From the NCBI GenBank assembly GCA_029260495.1, contig JAJDDD010000016.1, forward strand, positions 62,001 through 126,000: 64,000 nt of DNA. Direction: 5' to 3'. Position numbers and translations under genes: made by a program. This stretch comes from Phycisphaerales bacterium (lineage in GTDB: Bacteria > Planctomycetota > Phycisphaerae > Phycisphaerales > UBA1924). Below the pieces are notes generated by a model, which was given only the letters and a program-made list of their open reading frames with translations, had not been told where the DNA came from and ran no database searches. Every line of letters begins with the position of its first letter. Position 1 is the stretch's first letter. Shown here piece after piece: positions 1 to 9,712 of the stretch.

Positions 1-1827
1 GGTGTTGTGCTGGAAGTGCTGAACTATTCGCAGCTTCCCGGCTATAAGACAGGCGGAACCATTCACGTCGTCATAAACAACCTCATCGGTTTCACCACAG
101 GTCCGGAGGAAGGGCGCACGTCCCGGTATTGCACCGATGTGATGAAGACGATCAACGCCCCTGTGTTGCACGTTAATGGTGAAGATCCCGAAGCGGTCGC
201 GTTTGTCGCGAAGCTGGCGCTTGAGTATCGCCAGACATTCAAGAAGGACATCGGGATTGACATGCTCTGCTATCGCAAGTGGGGGCACAATGAAGGTGAT
301 GATCCCACGTTCACCCAACCGATCATGGCGGCGCTTATCAAAAAGAAAAAAGGCGTTCTGAAGACATATGCGGAGCGGCTGCTCGCCGAGGGCGCGATTA
401 CTGAAGAAGATGTGCAGACGATCCGCCGCGAGCTTGATGAGCAGATGGAGCGTGCGCAATCCAAAGCGACTGAAAACCCGCAGGATCCAACGATTGAACC
501 CGGAAGCTGGCGATGGCAAGGTATAACCGGGGCCTACTCCCATGCGCCGGTCGATACAACCGCTCCATTGGAGGCGCTCACCGAAGTTGCGGATGCGATT
601 GCGAGTTGGCCCGAGGGGTTTCAGGTTCATCGCAATCTTCAGAAGATTCTCACCAAGCGCGCAGACGCGGTGAAGAACGATGAGGCGCTCGACTGGGGCG
701 CCGCGGAGGCCTTGTGCTACGGTTCGTTGCTGCTTGATGGTGTGCCTGTCCGGCTAAGCGGGCAGGACAGTCGCCGCGGGACGTTCAGCCACCGGCATGC
801 GGTCCTGCGCGAAGCGAACACCGCCGAGCCATACGTCCAGCTGAACCACATGCGCGAGATGGGGCAGCTCGGAGTCGAAGGAATGACCCCGGGCACAATT
901 GGCGCTGACGGCAAGCCGCGCCAGGCGCGGTTCTGTGTGTATGACAGTCCGCTTTCTGAAGCCGGCGTGCTTGGGTTTGAGTATGGCTACTCGCTTGCGG
1001 ATCCCAACATGCTTGTCATCTGGGAAGCCCAGTTTGGCGACTTTGCCAACTGCGCCCAGATCATCATCGATCAGTACATCGCCTCCGCGGAGCTGAAGTG
1101 GCAGCGCTGGTCGGGACTCGTGCTGTTGCTGCCGCACGCCTACGAGGGGCAGGGTCCGGAGCACTCTTCCGCCCGGCTCGAACGATTTCTCCAGCTCGCT
1201 GCAGATGACAATATGCAGGTGGTGTATCCCACAACACCGGCGCAGTTCTTCCATGTCATGCGGCGCCAGCTTCATCGGAATATCCGCAAGCCGCTCATTG
1301 TTATGTCTCCCAAGAGCCTGCTGCGATTGCCCGAGGCCACCAGCTGCGTGAGCGAGCTCACGGGCGGCGCCTTTGTTGAAATCATTGATGATCAATACTT
1401 TGAATCTGGGGGGAATGATCGGAAGAAGGTGAATCGCGTTATTTTGTGTTCGGGCAAGGTGTATTACGACCTGGAGCGGCGCCGGCGCGAAGAAAAGCGC
1501 TCCGATATCGCGCTGGTTCGTGTCGAACAGCTTTATCCATTGCACAGCGAGCTGCTCCAGGAGATCGTTTCGCGCTATCCAGCCCAGGCCGAGCGGGTCT
1601 GGGTGCAGGAAGAGCCGCGCAACGCGGGCGCCTATTGGTATATGGTGGTCGAATGCAATCAGCGTCTTGGTTGGGAGCCGCTGCCCTTCATCGGTCGCGA
1701 TCCCAGCGCAACGCCGGCGACCGGCTCCAAGAAACAACATGAATCGGAACAGAACAAGTTGCTTCAGAATGCACTCAACGTCGGAGTCGCGACTCCCATG
1801 CGCGACGCCGTCTGCGCGTCTTCCTGA
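1..1827 (+). CDS. sucA: 2-oxoglutarate dehydrogenase E1 component, 3' part
   Basis: Thiamine-diphosphate E1 subunit that decarboxylates 2-oxoglutarate and passes the succinyl group to the lipoyl E2 (TCA cycle, cytoplasm). The frame is open from base 1, so the N-terminal third lies outside the window: about 608 residues are present, against roughly 930 or more in the family. Visible E1o signatures are the GGTIHVVINNLIGFTT block near the start, the CYRKWGHNEGDDP block, and the C-terminal QEEPRNAGAYWYM and GRDPSATPATG segments typical of the OGDH family rather than pyruvate E1. sucB follows 70 bases downstream in the same direction, so the two are probably co-transcribed. Family assignment is secure; only the 5' end is unknown. 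Confidence 0.96.
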   Translation, partial: GVVLEVLNYSQLPGYKTGGTIHVVINNLIGFTTGPEEGRTSRYCTDVMKTINAPVLHVNGEDPEAVAFVAKLALEYRQTFKKDIGIDMLCYRKWGHNEGDDPTFTQPIMAALIKKKKGVLKTYAERLLAEGAITEEDVQTIRRELDEQMERAQSKATENPQDPTIEPGSWRWQGITGAYSHAPVDTTAPLEALTEVADAIASWPEGFQVHRNLQKILTKRADAVKNDEALDWGAAEALCYGSLLLDGVPVRLSGQDSRRGTFSHRHAVLREANTAEPYVQLNHMREMGQLGVEGMTPGTIGADGKPRQARFCVYDSPLSEAGVLGFEYGYSLADPNMLVIWEAQFGDFANCAQIIIDQYIASAELKWQRWSGLVLLLPHAYEGQGPEHSSARLERFLQLAADDNMQVVYPTTPAQFFHVMRRQLHRNIRKPLIVMSPKSLLRLPEATSCVSELTGGAFVEIIDDQYFESGGNDRKKVNRVILCSGKVYYDLERRRREEKRSDIALVRVEQLYPLHSELLQEIVSRYPAQAERVWVQEEPRNAGAYWYMVVECNQRLGWEPLPFIGRDPSATPATGSKKQHESEQNKLLQNALNVGVATPMRDAVCASS

Positions 1828-1897
1828 TACGTTATTCATTTGAGATCCACCCGCTGGCGCAACTGCGTCCAGCAGCACGCACGAAGCGAGCACACAC

Positions 1898-3229
1898 ATG
1901 CCTACCGACATCGTGATCCCAACCGTCGGCGAATCCATCACCGAAGGCGTCATCGGCGCCTGGCTCAAATCCGATGGGGACTACGTCGATCGCGATGAGC
2001 CCATCCTCGAGATCGAAACGGACAAGATCACCGTCGAGGTGCCAGCCCCGGTCGCCGGACTTATCAAGACGGGCGCCGGTGAAGGCGATACCGTGCAGGT
2101 TGGCGCGGTGGTTGGGTCGATTGATGAGTCCGCCGACGTCCCGGCTGCGAAACAGGGGGGCGCGAAGACAGAATCTGAAGTGGCCGCAGGGGGATCGGGC
2201 GCCTCGAGCGCGAAGTCTGCCACCGCCACTAAAGAACGCGCCGCATCCGAACCACAACCGCCCGCATCCGCCTCGAAGAACGGCGCCGCGAGCCCGAGCG
2301 AAGACATCCGCATGACTCCCCTCGCGCGAAAAATCGCTGACGAGAACGGTGTTAATGCTTCAACCATCACCGGCACCGGACCCGGCGGGCGCATCCGTGA
2401 GCAGGATGTCATCGCCTTCATGCAGAAAGGCGCCGCCTCGACTGCTGCGAGCAAACCGGTCAGCGCCGCGCCTGCTTTTCAGCCGTCGCCTCGTTTGGAT
2501 TCACGCGAAATCACACGCGAGCGCATGAAGCCGCTCCGGCAGAAAATCGCCCAGCGCCTCGTTGAAGCTCAGCACACCGCCGCGATGCTCACCACGTTCA
2601 ACGAGTGCGATATGTCGCAGGTGATGGCCCTCCGTGCTCGTCACAAGGAAGCCTTCCAGAAGAAGCACGGCGTCAAGCTCGGGTTCATGTCCTTTTTTAT
2701 CAAGGCGGCTGTCAGTGCGCTCGAGAGCTATCCCCTCGTGAATGCGCAGATCGCCACTGGAGATTCCGGCCCGGAAATTCTTAAGCACCACTATTGTGAT
2801 ATCGCCGTCGCGGTGGGCACGGACAAGGGTCTTGTTGTGCCCGTTGTGCGCAACTGTGAATCGCTCTCCTTTGCGCAAATCGAGTCTGCCCTCGTTGATC
2901 TGGCGACCCGCGCCCGCGATGGCAAACTCGGCCTGGAAGAAATGCAGGGCGGCACCTTCACCATCTCAAATGGCGGCGTCTACGGCTCGATGATGTCAAC
3001 GCCCATCCTCAACCCGCCGCAATCAGGCATTCTCGGCATGCACAACATCATTCGTCGGCCTGTCGAAAATCCCGATAAGCCGGGCTCCGGCGAAGTCACT
3101 GTGCGCCCGATGATGTACCTCGCTCTTTCCTACGACCATCGAGTTGTCGATGGCGCTGGCGCCGTCGGTTTCCTCAAGCACATCAAGGCAAACATCGAGT
3201 CCCCCGAGTCAATGTTGCTGGGCGTTTGA
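1898..3229 (+). CDS. sucB: dihydrolipoyl succinyltransferase, E2 of 2-oxoglutarate dehydrogenase
   Basis: 443-residue E2 that takes the succinyl group from E1 and transfers it to CoA. Domain order is complete: one lipoyl domain (about 1-77, with the lipoylated lysine at K43 in ETDKITVEV), an Ala/Ser/Pro-rich linker, a peripheral-subunit-binding domain (about 138-175, MTPLARKIADENGV), a second linker, and the catalytic acyltransferase domain with the HRVVDG active-site motif at about 414-419. The GESITEG block at the N-terminus is typical of succinyl rather than acetyl E2. It follows sucA. No E3 (lipoamide dehydrogenase) gene is in the window. The next gene converges on it 12 bases away. Confidence 0.97.
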   Translation: MPTDIVIPTVGESITEGVIGAWLKSDGDYVDRDEPILEIETDKITVEVPAPVAGLIKTGAGEGDTVQVGAVVGSIDESADVPAAKQGGAKTESEVAAGGSGASSAKSATATKERAASEPQPPASASKNGAASPSEDIRMTPLARKIADENGVNASTITGTGPGGRIREQDVIAFMQKGAASTAASKPVSAAPAFQPSPRLDSREITRERMKPLRQKIAQRLVEAQHTAAMLTTFNECDMSQVMALRARHKEAFQKKHGVKLGFMSFFIKAAVSALESYPLVNAQIATGDSGPEILKHHYCDIAVAVGTDKGLVVPVVRNCESLSFAQIESALVDLATRARDGKLGLEEMQGGTFTISNGGVYGSMMSTPILNPPQSGILGMHNIIRRPVENPDKPGSGEVTVRPMMYLALSYDHRVVDGAGAVGFLKHIKANIESPESMLLGV

Positions 3230-3241
3230 GAGTGAAGTGAT

Positions 3242-3736
3242 TCAACAAATGGCGTCGAGCATCCCGGCGCACGCTCGCTGGATCATGCTGAACGCCTGAT
3301 CGAACCCGTCCACTCCTCCGTAATAGGGATCGGGCACATCAAGATCTGCGGCCTTGGCGCCGCTGAGCGTCACATCAAACGATCGCAGCAGGCGCACACG
3401 CTCTCGCGGGGCCCCTTCGGTCAGCATCTCTCGTTCATTTTCGCTGTCCATCGCGATCAGCCAATGAAAGCGGTCGAAATCTTCGAAGGGATCGAGCTTT
3501 CGAGCCCGGCTGGGAAGTTTGACGCCGTGCTTCTTCGCGACCGCCACCGAACGGTGATCCGGGCGTTCGCCGACATGCCACCCGCCCGTGCCGCACGAAT
3601 CCACATGGAATCGATCCTCCATGCCCCGCTCGTGAGCGAGGTGTAGGAAAACTCCTTCCGCCAGCGGCGAACGGCAGATATTTCCCAGGCATACAAAGAG
3701 CACACCTGTCCGTTCTATCTGTTTCCGTGCGCTCAC
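3242..3736 (-). CDS. low-molecular-weight protein-tyrosine phosphatase
   Basis: 164-residue cytoplasmic phosphatase of the LMW-PTP family. The P-loop C-X5-R is present near the N-terminus (C16 to R22, VCLGNICRSPLAEGVF), and the general-acid aspartate lies in DVPDPYYGG at about D136. The size is normal for the family. The start is a GTG at 3736 preceded by AGGAG with an 8-base spacer. It is convergent with sucB and divergent from the helicase gene. In other bacteria such enzymes act on tyrosine-phosphorylated polysaccharide-export kinases, but no kinase or export gene is nearby, so the substrate is unknown. Confidence 0.93.
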   Translation of the reverse strand: MSARKQIERTGVLFVCLGNICRSPLAEGVFLHLAHERGMEDRFHVDSCGTGGWHVGERPDHRSVAVAKKHGVKLPSRARKLDPFEDFDRFHWLIAMDSENEREMLTEGAPRERVRLLRSFDVTLSGAKAADLDVPDPYYGGVDGFDQAFSMIQRACAGMLDAIC

Positions 3737-3795
3737 GGTGTGATTCTCCTGTTCACGGGCGCAACTCTCTTCCCATCGCCGCTACGATAGTCGCT

Positions 3796-6700
3796 ATGAG
3801 TGAAGCAGACCTGCTCTGGTCGCAACACAGTGATGATCCATCGCGCACCGCGCCTGCCGCAGCCGACGCCGCCACTGAAGCAGAGCCAGAAATCAACATG
3901 GAATCTGAACCAGACTTTCTGAACGATCTCGATGAGGCCCAGAGGCAGGCCGTGCTGCATGACGATGGGCCTCTGGTTGTGCTGGCTGGCCCCGGCGCCG
4001 GCAAGACACGTGTGATCGTGCATCGCCTGGCGCGCCTTCTGGCGCCGCGAGAGCAGGGGGGCGCCGGGGCAGAGCCCGAATCCATCCTCGCGATCGCTTT
4101 CACCATCAACTCCGCTGAAGAGATGCGCGAGCGACTCGCTGAGCTCATCGACCCGCGAATCGCTCGACGTGTTCGATTGAGCACCGCCCATGCGTATGGG
4201 CGATCACTTGTTCGCCGCTTCGGCGACATGCTCCCGCTCGGCGCCGAAGACCACATCATGGACACCGCGCAGCGAAAACGCATGTTGCGCGAACTCATGA
4301 TCGAGCATGGAATCTTCGACAATCGCCGGGCAGAAGGACGCGATCGGCTCATTCCTGAAATAACGACGTTCATCAAAGATTGCGCCAATGCCGACGTATT
4401 GCCCGACGATGCTGTTGCATGGCTCGACCGCGAACGTCAGCGCATCGCCAGCGTTGCTGATCCAGTTGAAGCCGAGGGTGAACAAGCTCTAGTTGAGCGT
4501 TATGCCCAGCTTGTCAAGTGTTTCCAGGTATACGAGGAGCGTCGGCTCTCTGACGGCGCCCTGACGCTGGATGACTATATCGCGCTCCCGCTTCGGATTC
4601 TCCGTGGGAATACGGCTGTCGCTTCGATCATCCGCAGTGAAATCAAACACGTTGTTGTCGATGAGTTCCAGGATTGGAATCCCGCGCAGATTGAGCTCCT
4701 CGCAGCCCTGGCGCCGGGTGGTGGCTCGAGTTCACCTGATATGTGCATCGTGGGAGATGACGATCAGGCGATTTACGGCTTCCGTGGCGCTGATGTGCGC
4801 GCATTTCAACGCTTTGCATCGCACTACCCAAGTCACAAGACGTTGCGCCTGACGCGCAACTACCGCAGCGCTCCGGTCATCATCAACGCTTCCAACGCGA
4901 TCATTGCCAAAATAGATGATCGATTCGCAGAAGATAAGCAAAGCGAGCCCGATCCCGACCGCATCGCCCCCACATGCGAATCGCCGGAGAGCGTCGAGGC
5001 TTATGCGCTCGATGACTGGAGAAGTCAGGGCTCACTCATCGCTGCGCTCATCCTCGCTGACCAAGCCAAAACGAAACGCCCGTTTTCCGAATACGCCGTT
5101 CTTGTGCGCTCAAACTCCGATCTTGTTGGGGTCGCGGATGCTCTCGATCTCAGTGGCATTCCGTTTTCCGCAATCGACCGCGCCTCGATTCTCGAAGAGC
5201 CCGCGGTCAGGCGTTTGCTCAACTGGATCGCGCTGCTCGCCAGCCCGCGCGAAAACGTTTGGGCTCAACAACTGCTCACCGCTCCGCCATTCAGCATCCC
5301 CGCTGACCGCGTCTCCCTCTGGCGCGGTGAACATCTGCGGGCTGCTTCAGATGGCAGCCAGCTCAGTTTTCTCGATTGGCTGAGCGAACATCACAGCCAG
5401 GACCGGGCGGTCAGCGATTTCGTGCAGACCGTCGAGCGCCTGCGCCAGTGCGCTGCCCAGGAGACAGCAGATCGCGTCGCAGAGCGCATCATTCACGAAG
5501 CATGCCTCGTCGAGGGTGATGCGCCGAAAGCGCGGGCGCGGTCGCAGCGGGTCCGCTCGCTCATTAAAGCCCTCCGCTTCATTCGCGGGCGAATAGACGC
5601 TCTTGAGCCACCCGCAGATATCGCTGCCTTTCATCGACACTATCAGGATCTTGATAAAGGCGAACAAGGGTTCGATTTTATTAACGAAGATCGCACCGAT
5701 GTCGATCCCAACAAGAAGGGCGATGAAGAGGGCGTACGCGTTCTCACCGCGCATGGCGCCAAGGGGTTGCAGTTTGACACAGTCTTTGTCGCTCGCGTTA
5801 TGCCGGGCCATGGTTTTCCAAAAACTCAGGGCGGAATTGACAAAGACCCACTTCCCGAATCCCTGTCCGGACAACTTCCGGTTGACCGTCTTGATGAAGA
5901 GCGTCGCGTGTTCTATGTCGCGATCACCCGCGCCAAACGCCGGCTGGTTCTTGTCGGCAAAAAGCGCAAAAACCCCTCTAAATCAACGTGTTTCTTCGAT
6001 GAGCTCACCCTTGCAGCCCCTCAGCTTGAAGCCCCGGTCATCGACGGAGACGCAATCATTGAATCTTCCCCGCTTCTGGCAGGTGGATCATCGCTCGCGG
6101 AGACGCTTATTGAAAATGGAGAACGCCTTGAACGCGTAATCGAAGGCGCCCGGCGTCAAGCCGCCGCAACAATCCGCAGAGCTGAAGCTGAAGATGCTTT
6201 GGACGCTGACAACCTCGATGCACTGGTGGATTCTGCCGGCGATGCGCTTCGCACGATCGTCATCGCTTCCGCTCTCAAGCGAGGGCGCGAGCCTGAACCG
6301 GCGCTCATGCCAGCTGGTTTCTCAGGTGAAGTCGTCCAGCGAATGATCGAGCGCTACGCACGCGAAGAAGCGCCGATCGTTGGTCCGCAACCACCGCCAT
6401 TCTCTCTTTCATACTCGAAAATCAGCGATTTTCTCCGATGCCCGCGATGCTACGCTGTCAAGAACATTCTAAAGCTCGACGAACCCAAGACACCGGCGCT
6501 CGTCGTGGGGAGCGTGGTTCACAAAGCACTCGAAGAGTTTTACAACAAGTATCGGCTTGCTGACTCCGAAGGCCGGGCGGCGCCGGACCTCAACCATTTG
6601 TTGCAACTAGGTCAGCTTCAATTGCGCCGGCAAACGCCGCGCCATATCCCAATCGACCCATCGACTGAGGATCAACTCGAAGGCCTGCTTACAGCGGCGC

Positions 6701-7149
6701 ACAACGAGCTGCGCGAGGAAAACCTGCATGTCATCGAAGTCGAGCGAAGTGTTCAGTTTCCATATGAACATAACGGTGTCGAGCACAGTTTCATCGCCAA
6801 GATCGACCGCGTCGACATGCTTCCAGATGGACGCCAGCGCCTGGTGGATTACAAGACGGGGAGTGCGTCGAAGAAGCTGAAAACTCCTCCGAAGAAGGAC
6901 CTACAACTTTGTATTTACCTCATGGCGCTCATGCACGAGCAGGATCTCGACGCCCCGCCTGAGGGGATTGCTGAGTATCACATCCTCTCAACCGGCGAGC
7001 GCGGCGCCATTGATTTCGACGCTCTCGACCTCGCCGGCGCCCGTCAGGAAATCAACGGCGTGATCGACGCCTTGCTCGCGGGCAGATTCGAACCTGGCGA
7101 TCCGAGCAAGTGTAAAAAGCTCTGTGCTCTTCTTGGCTCAGCCATCTAA
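3796..7149 (+). CDS. UvrD/Rep-type helicase fused to a RecB-like PD-(D/E)XK nuclease
   Basis: About 1117 residues. The N-terminal two-thirds is a superfamily 1A DNA helicase: Walker A GPGAGKT (about 65-71), DEAD-like box VVVDEFQDWN (about 286), GDDDQAIYGFRG (about 319), LTRNYRS, LTAHGAKGLQFD (about 647) and EERRVFYVAITRAKRRL (about 700). The last 250 residues form a RecB/AddB-like nuclease domain with SYSKISDFLRCPRC (about 872), an IDRVD segment (about 1003) and the catalytic LVDYKTG (about 1015). This suggests DNA end processing or recombination repair. I prefer the ATG at 3796 over the upstream in-frame codon at 3727, which would overlap the divergent phosphatase gene. The extreme C-terminus has only two cysteines (CKKLC), where related nucleases often have a fuller iron-sulfur set. 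Confidence 0.93.
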   Translation: MSEADLLWSQHSDDPSRTAPAAADAATEAEPEINMESEPDFLNDLDEAQRQAVLHDDGPLVVLAGPGAGKTRVIVHRLARLLAPREQGGAGAEPESILAIAFTINSAEEMRERLAELIDPRIARRVRLSTAHAYGRSLVRRFGDMLPLGAEDHIMDTAQRKRMLRELMIEHGIFDNRRAEGRDRLIPEITTFIKDCANADVLPDDAVAWLDRERQRIASVADPVEAEGEQALVERYAQLVKCFQVYEERRLSDGALTLDDYIALPLRILRGNTAVASIIRSEIKHVVVDEFQDWNPAQIELLAALAPGGGSSSPDMCIVGDDDQAIYGFRGADVRAFQRFASHYPSHKTLRLTRNYRSAPVIINASNAIIAKIDDRFAEDKQSEPDPDRIAPTCESPESVEAYALDDWRSQGSLIAALILADQAKTKRPFSEYAVLVRSNSDLVGVADALDLSGIPFSAIDRASILEEPAVRRLLNWIALLASPRENVWAQQLLTAPPFSIPADRVSLWRGEHLRAASDGSQLSFLDWLSEHHSQDRAVSDFVQTVERLRQCAAQETADRVAERIIHEACLVEGDAPKARARSQRVRSLIKALRFIRGRIDALEPPADIAAFHRHYQDLDKGEQGFDFINEDRTDVDPNKKGDEEGVRVLTAHGAKGLQFDTVFVARVMPGHGFPKTQGGIDKDPLPESLSGQLPVDRLDEERRVFYVAITRAKRRLVLVGKKRKNPSKSTCFFDELTLAAPQLEAPVIDGDAIIESSPLLAGGSSLAETLIENGERLERVIEGARRQAAATIRRAEAEDALDADNLDALVDSAGDALRTIVIASALKRGREPEPALMPAGFSGEVVQRMIERYAREEAPIVGPQPPPFSLSYSKISDFLRCPRCYAVKNILKLDEPKTPALVVGSVVHKALEEFYNKYRLADSEGRAAPDLNHLLQLGQLQLRRQTPRHIPIDPSTEDQLEGLLTAAHNELREENLHVIEVERSVQFPYEHNGVEHSFIAKIDRVDMLPDGRQRLVDYKTGSASKKLKTPPKKDLQLCIYLMALMHEQDLDAPPEGIAEYHILSTGERGAIDFDALDLAGARQEINGVIDALLAGRFEPGDPSKCKKLCALLGSAI

Positions 7150-7169
7150 ACGCACGCGCTCGTTGAGCG

Positions 7170-7841
7170 TTATTCGATGCTCCACGTCTCCCCCGCGGTC
7201 ATCTTTCTGACCTTCACACCCGCCGGCGCAAAGGCGGAAATATCCTGCGCCAAGAGCGGCCAGGTGCCGTAATGCACTGGCACAGCGAACTTCGGTTTGA
7301 TCATCTCCGCTGCCCGCGCGCCGTGCTCGGGCCCCATGGTAAACCGATCACCCACGGGAATGAACGACACGGTCGGTTTGTAAAGTTCGCCGATCAGTTT
7401 CAGGTCGCTGAAGAGTGCGGTGTCCCCGAGATGGTGCAGAGTCACACCCCCGATGTTCGCCACCACGCCGCAGGGCTGGCCCATGTAGACGCCCTCGTAG
7501 CTCGACGAATGAAAAGCCTGCGTGAAGGCGACCCATCCGAAATCTGTCGCGATGCGTCCACCCGGATTGCCCGGTTCCAGTTTCCCAACACCCTGAGACT
7601 CTAGGTAGCTGGAGAGCTCGAAGGCCGCGATCACGGTCGCGCCATTCGCCCGGGCGATCTCAACGGTGTCGCCGAGATGGTCCGCGTGTCCATGCGTCAG
7701 TGCAATATGCGTACACTTGATGTCCTTCGGCGTGTGCCTGGCTGCCGGATTGCCCGTGAGAAACGGGTCGATCGCCAGCGTATGCGCCCCAGCCTGAATC
7801 AACACCCCGGAATGACCAAGAAACGTTATTTCAATGCCCAT
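7170..7841 (-). CDS. UPF0173-type metallo-beta-lactamase-fold hydrolase
   Basis: 223 residues, the usual size for the UPF0173 (YtkL-like) family of predicted metal-dependent hydrolases. It opens with MGIEITFLGHSGVLI and carries the metal-binding HGHADHLGD loop (H-X-H-X-D-H). Further ligands are likely in HLGDTALFSDL and near the C-terminal VPVHYGTWPLL. It has no signal peptide, so it is cytoplasmic. The physiological substrate of the family is not established. It converges with the helicase gene (20 bases between stops) and diverges from the FkbM methyltransferase gene. Confidence 0.92.
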   Translation of the reverse strand: MGIEITFLGHSGVLIQAGAHTLAIDPFLTGNPAARHTPKDIKCTHIALTHGHADHLGDTVEIARANGATVIAAFELSSYLESQGVGKLEPGNPGGRIATDFGWVAFTQAFHSSSYEGVYMGQPCGVVANIGGVTLHHLGDTALFSDLKLIGELYKPTVSFIPVGDRFTMGPEHGARAAEMIKPKFAVPVHYGTWPLLAQDISAFAPAGVKVRKMTAGETWSIE

Positions 7842-7949
7842 AGTTCACTCTCCAAACTCAACGCCGCCGTTCGATGCGCCAGAAAGAATCGGCCTGCACG
7901 TCCTTGACTCAGTCTCCGTCGTCGGAGCTCACTGGGGAGTCACCCTGCT

Positions 7950-8672
7950 ATGGTGAAGAATACGCTTCTTTCGTTGCGCCGCACAGTGCTCCTCACCTGG
8001 CGTCGGGCTCGCCGCGCAAAAATAGTCAATCATGCCGGCGTGAAGCTCGCCATCACCGACGTGATCACACCGACCGTCAAGCGGTACATCTACGCGGGCG
8101 ACTACGAAAAGAGTGAACTCAAGGGCATTAGGCGGGCGCTGGCCCCGGATGACATTGTCCTTGAGCTTGGCGCCGGCCTCGGATTTATCTCAACATACGT
8201 CGCTCAGCGTATCGGCGGCGACCGAGTCTTTGCCTATGAAGCGAACCCCGCCCTAGAGCCAACCATCCGTCGCAACTATGAGTTGAACCGCGTCACGCCG
8301 ACGCTGGAGCTTTGCATGCTTGGCGCCGAGACCGGCGTGCACACATTCTACATCGAGCAGGACTTCTGGACATCCTCAACCATCGCCAGCGACCATGCCC
8401 GCGCCATTACCGTCCCCGTCAAGCCCGTCAATGAAGTCATCCAGCACATCAAACCCACCATGCTCATCATGGATGTCGAGGGCGGCGAGATTGACCTTAT
8501 CCCCATCATGAACCTGAACACCGTCCGCAAGATCGCGGTCGAGCTTCACCCCGAAACCGTCGGTGAGCAAGCTGCCGCCGACCTCTGCGCCTATCTCAAG
8601 CAATCAGGCTTTCAGATCGCATTCTCTGCTGACGGCGGGAAGAATCTTCTCCTTCTTCGTGACAACTCATAA
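7950..8672 (+). CDS. FkbM family SAM-dependent methyltransferase
   Basis: 240 residues. A class I SAM-binding core is visible: VLELGAGLGFISTYVAQR (about 70-87), then FAYEANPALEPTIRRNYELN, and LIMDVEGGEIDLIP, which is the characteristic FkbM-family motif. These enzymes O-methylate sugars or small molecules. The N-terminal 60 residues are basic (LRRTVLLTWRRARRAK) and may be a separate short module. There are no glycosylation or polyketide genes around it, so the acceptor is unknown. The start at 7950 is the first in-frame ATG. Confidence 0.88.
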   Translation: MVKNTLLSLRRTVLLTWRRARRAKIVNHAGVKLAITDVITPTVKRYIYAGDYEKSELKGIRRALAPDDIVLELGAGLGFISTYVAQRIGGDRVFAYEANPALEPTIRRNYELNRVTPTLELCMLGAETGVHTFYIEQDFWTSSTIASDHARAITVPVKPVNEVIQHIKPTMLIMDVEGGEIDLIPIMNLNTVRKIAVELHPETVGEQAAADLCAYLKQSGFQIAFSADGGKNLLLLRDNS

Positions 8673-8706
8673 CATCGCACAGAGGCCGAGTGATTATCGC
8701 GCCGCG

Positions 8707-9552
8707 CTACACGATCACTCCCGGCGACTCATCCAACAAATGCCCTGCGAATCGCTCCATCTCATCGCGAAGCTGCTGGAACGACTCCAGCACATATAAA
8801 ATCGGTTGGTAGTGGTCGATCTCAAACGAAGTGTTCCGCACGACATCTAGATCAAACGGCCGCCGCTCAACCTCATCGCTGTGAATCGCGTGACGCCCTT
8901 CACCTTCACTTGAGATCAGCCCCGAGCCGTACAGTTTGAGCCTGCCGTCCTCACGAATCAGCCCAAACTCAACCGTAAACCAGAAAATACGAGCGAGCTG
9001 CTCCGTCAGCTCCGGGTCATCCGTATGCAGCGCCGCCTTGCCATACAGCTGCAGAAACTCCGCAAATACCGGATCCGCATGCAAAGGCACATGCCCGAAC
9101 ACATCATGAATAATGTCCGGCTCCGGTAGATAGTCCATGCTCTCTTTCGGCCGCACCGCAACCGTTGTCGGAAACCGGCGCTTCGCCAGAAACGCAAAGA
9201 ACGACTTCGCAGGCAGATACCCCGGCACACCGCAACTCTGCCAACCCGTCATCGGCAGGAGGTTCTCGTTCACCTCGCGCAGGTCCGGAACACGGTCGGG
9301 ACGAAGATTGATGATCTCAAGCCCGCGCAGGAACACATCCGAAGCCTCAACCTCAAGCTGCTTCATCCGCTTCTGGAACAAGATGCTCCAGACTTCGTGG
9401 TCTGTGTCTGAGTACCGGTCCCAATGCTGCGTAATCATCATTGGCTCGATGTCGATCTGACCCGCCGACAGCCCTTCGCTCGCCGCCGCTGCTTCAAGTG
9501 CTCGCTTGGCGTCGTCGGACGCGATTGCTGGATGCCAGATGCTCTGAGACAT
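8707..9552 (-). CDS. phhA: phenylalanine 4-monooxygenase
   Basis: Converts phenylalanine to tyrosine using Fe(II), a pterin and O2. The catalytic core of the aromatic amino acid hydroxylases is evident: iron ligands in HDVFGHVP (H149 and H154) and FTVEFGLI (E195), with GYLPAKSFFAFLAKRRFP upstream. I take the ATG at 9552 (281 residues) because GGGAG lies 8 bases upstream. An in-frame GTG at 9624 would add 24 residues without a good ribosome site. There is no N-terminal ACT domain, as is usual in bacterial monofunctional enzymes. It lies downstream of mreD on the same strand but about 160 bases away, so it is probably transcribed separately. Confidence 0.93.
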   Translation of the reverse strand: MSQSIWHPAIASDDAKRALEAAAASEGLSAGQIDIEPMMITQHWDRYSDTDHEVWSILFQKRMKQLEVEASDVFLRGLEIINLRPDRVPDLREVNENLLPMTGWQSCGVPGYLPAKSFFAFLAKRRFPTTVAVRPKESMDYLPEPDIIHDVFGHVPLHADPVFAEFLQLYGKAALHTDDPELTEQLARIFWFTVEFGLIREDGRLKLYGSGLISSEGEGRHAIHSDEVERRPFDLDVVRNTSFEIDHYQPILYVLESFQQLRDEMERFAGHLLDESPGVIV

Positions 9553-9712
9553 ATCAGGAACTCCCATGTTCACAATGTCGCGGTCGAAGGAGGAAAATGG
9601 CTGGTCGAAGGCGTCGTGCCTCACGGATCAACCGCCACGCCCCACATTGTATTCCGATCATGAGGCGGTGGGTTGGATGCGCCGGCATTACCCACAAGGC
9701 TTGCTGATCGGC

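Noticed and set aside
754-1968. 404-codon minus-strand frame
   Set aside because: It lies antisense to sucA and its translation shows no family features; GC-rich codon bias opens long antisense frames.
3727-3795. Upstream extension of the helicase gene
   Set aside because: It overlaps the divergent phosphatase start and has no family resemblance; the ATG at 3796 is a better start.
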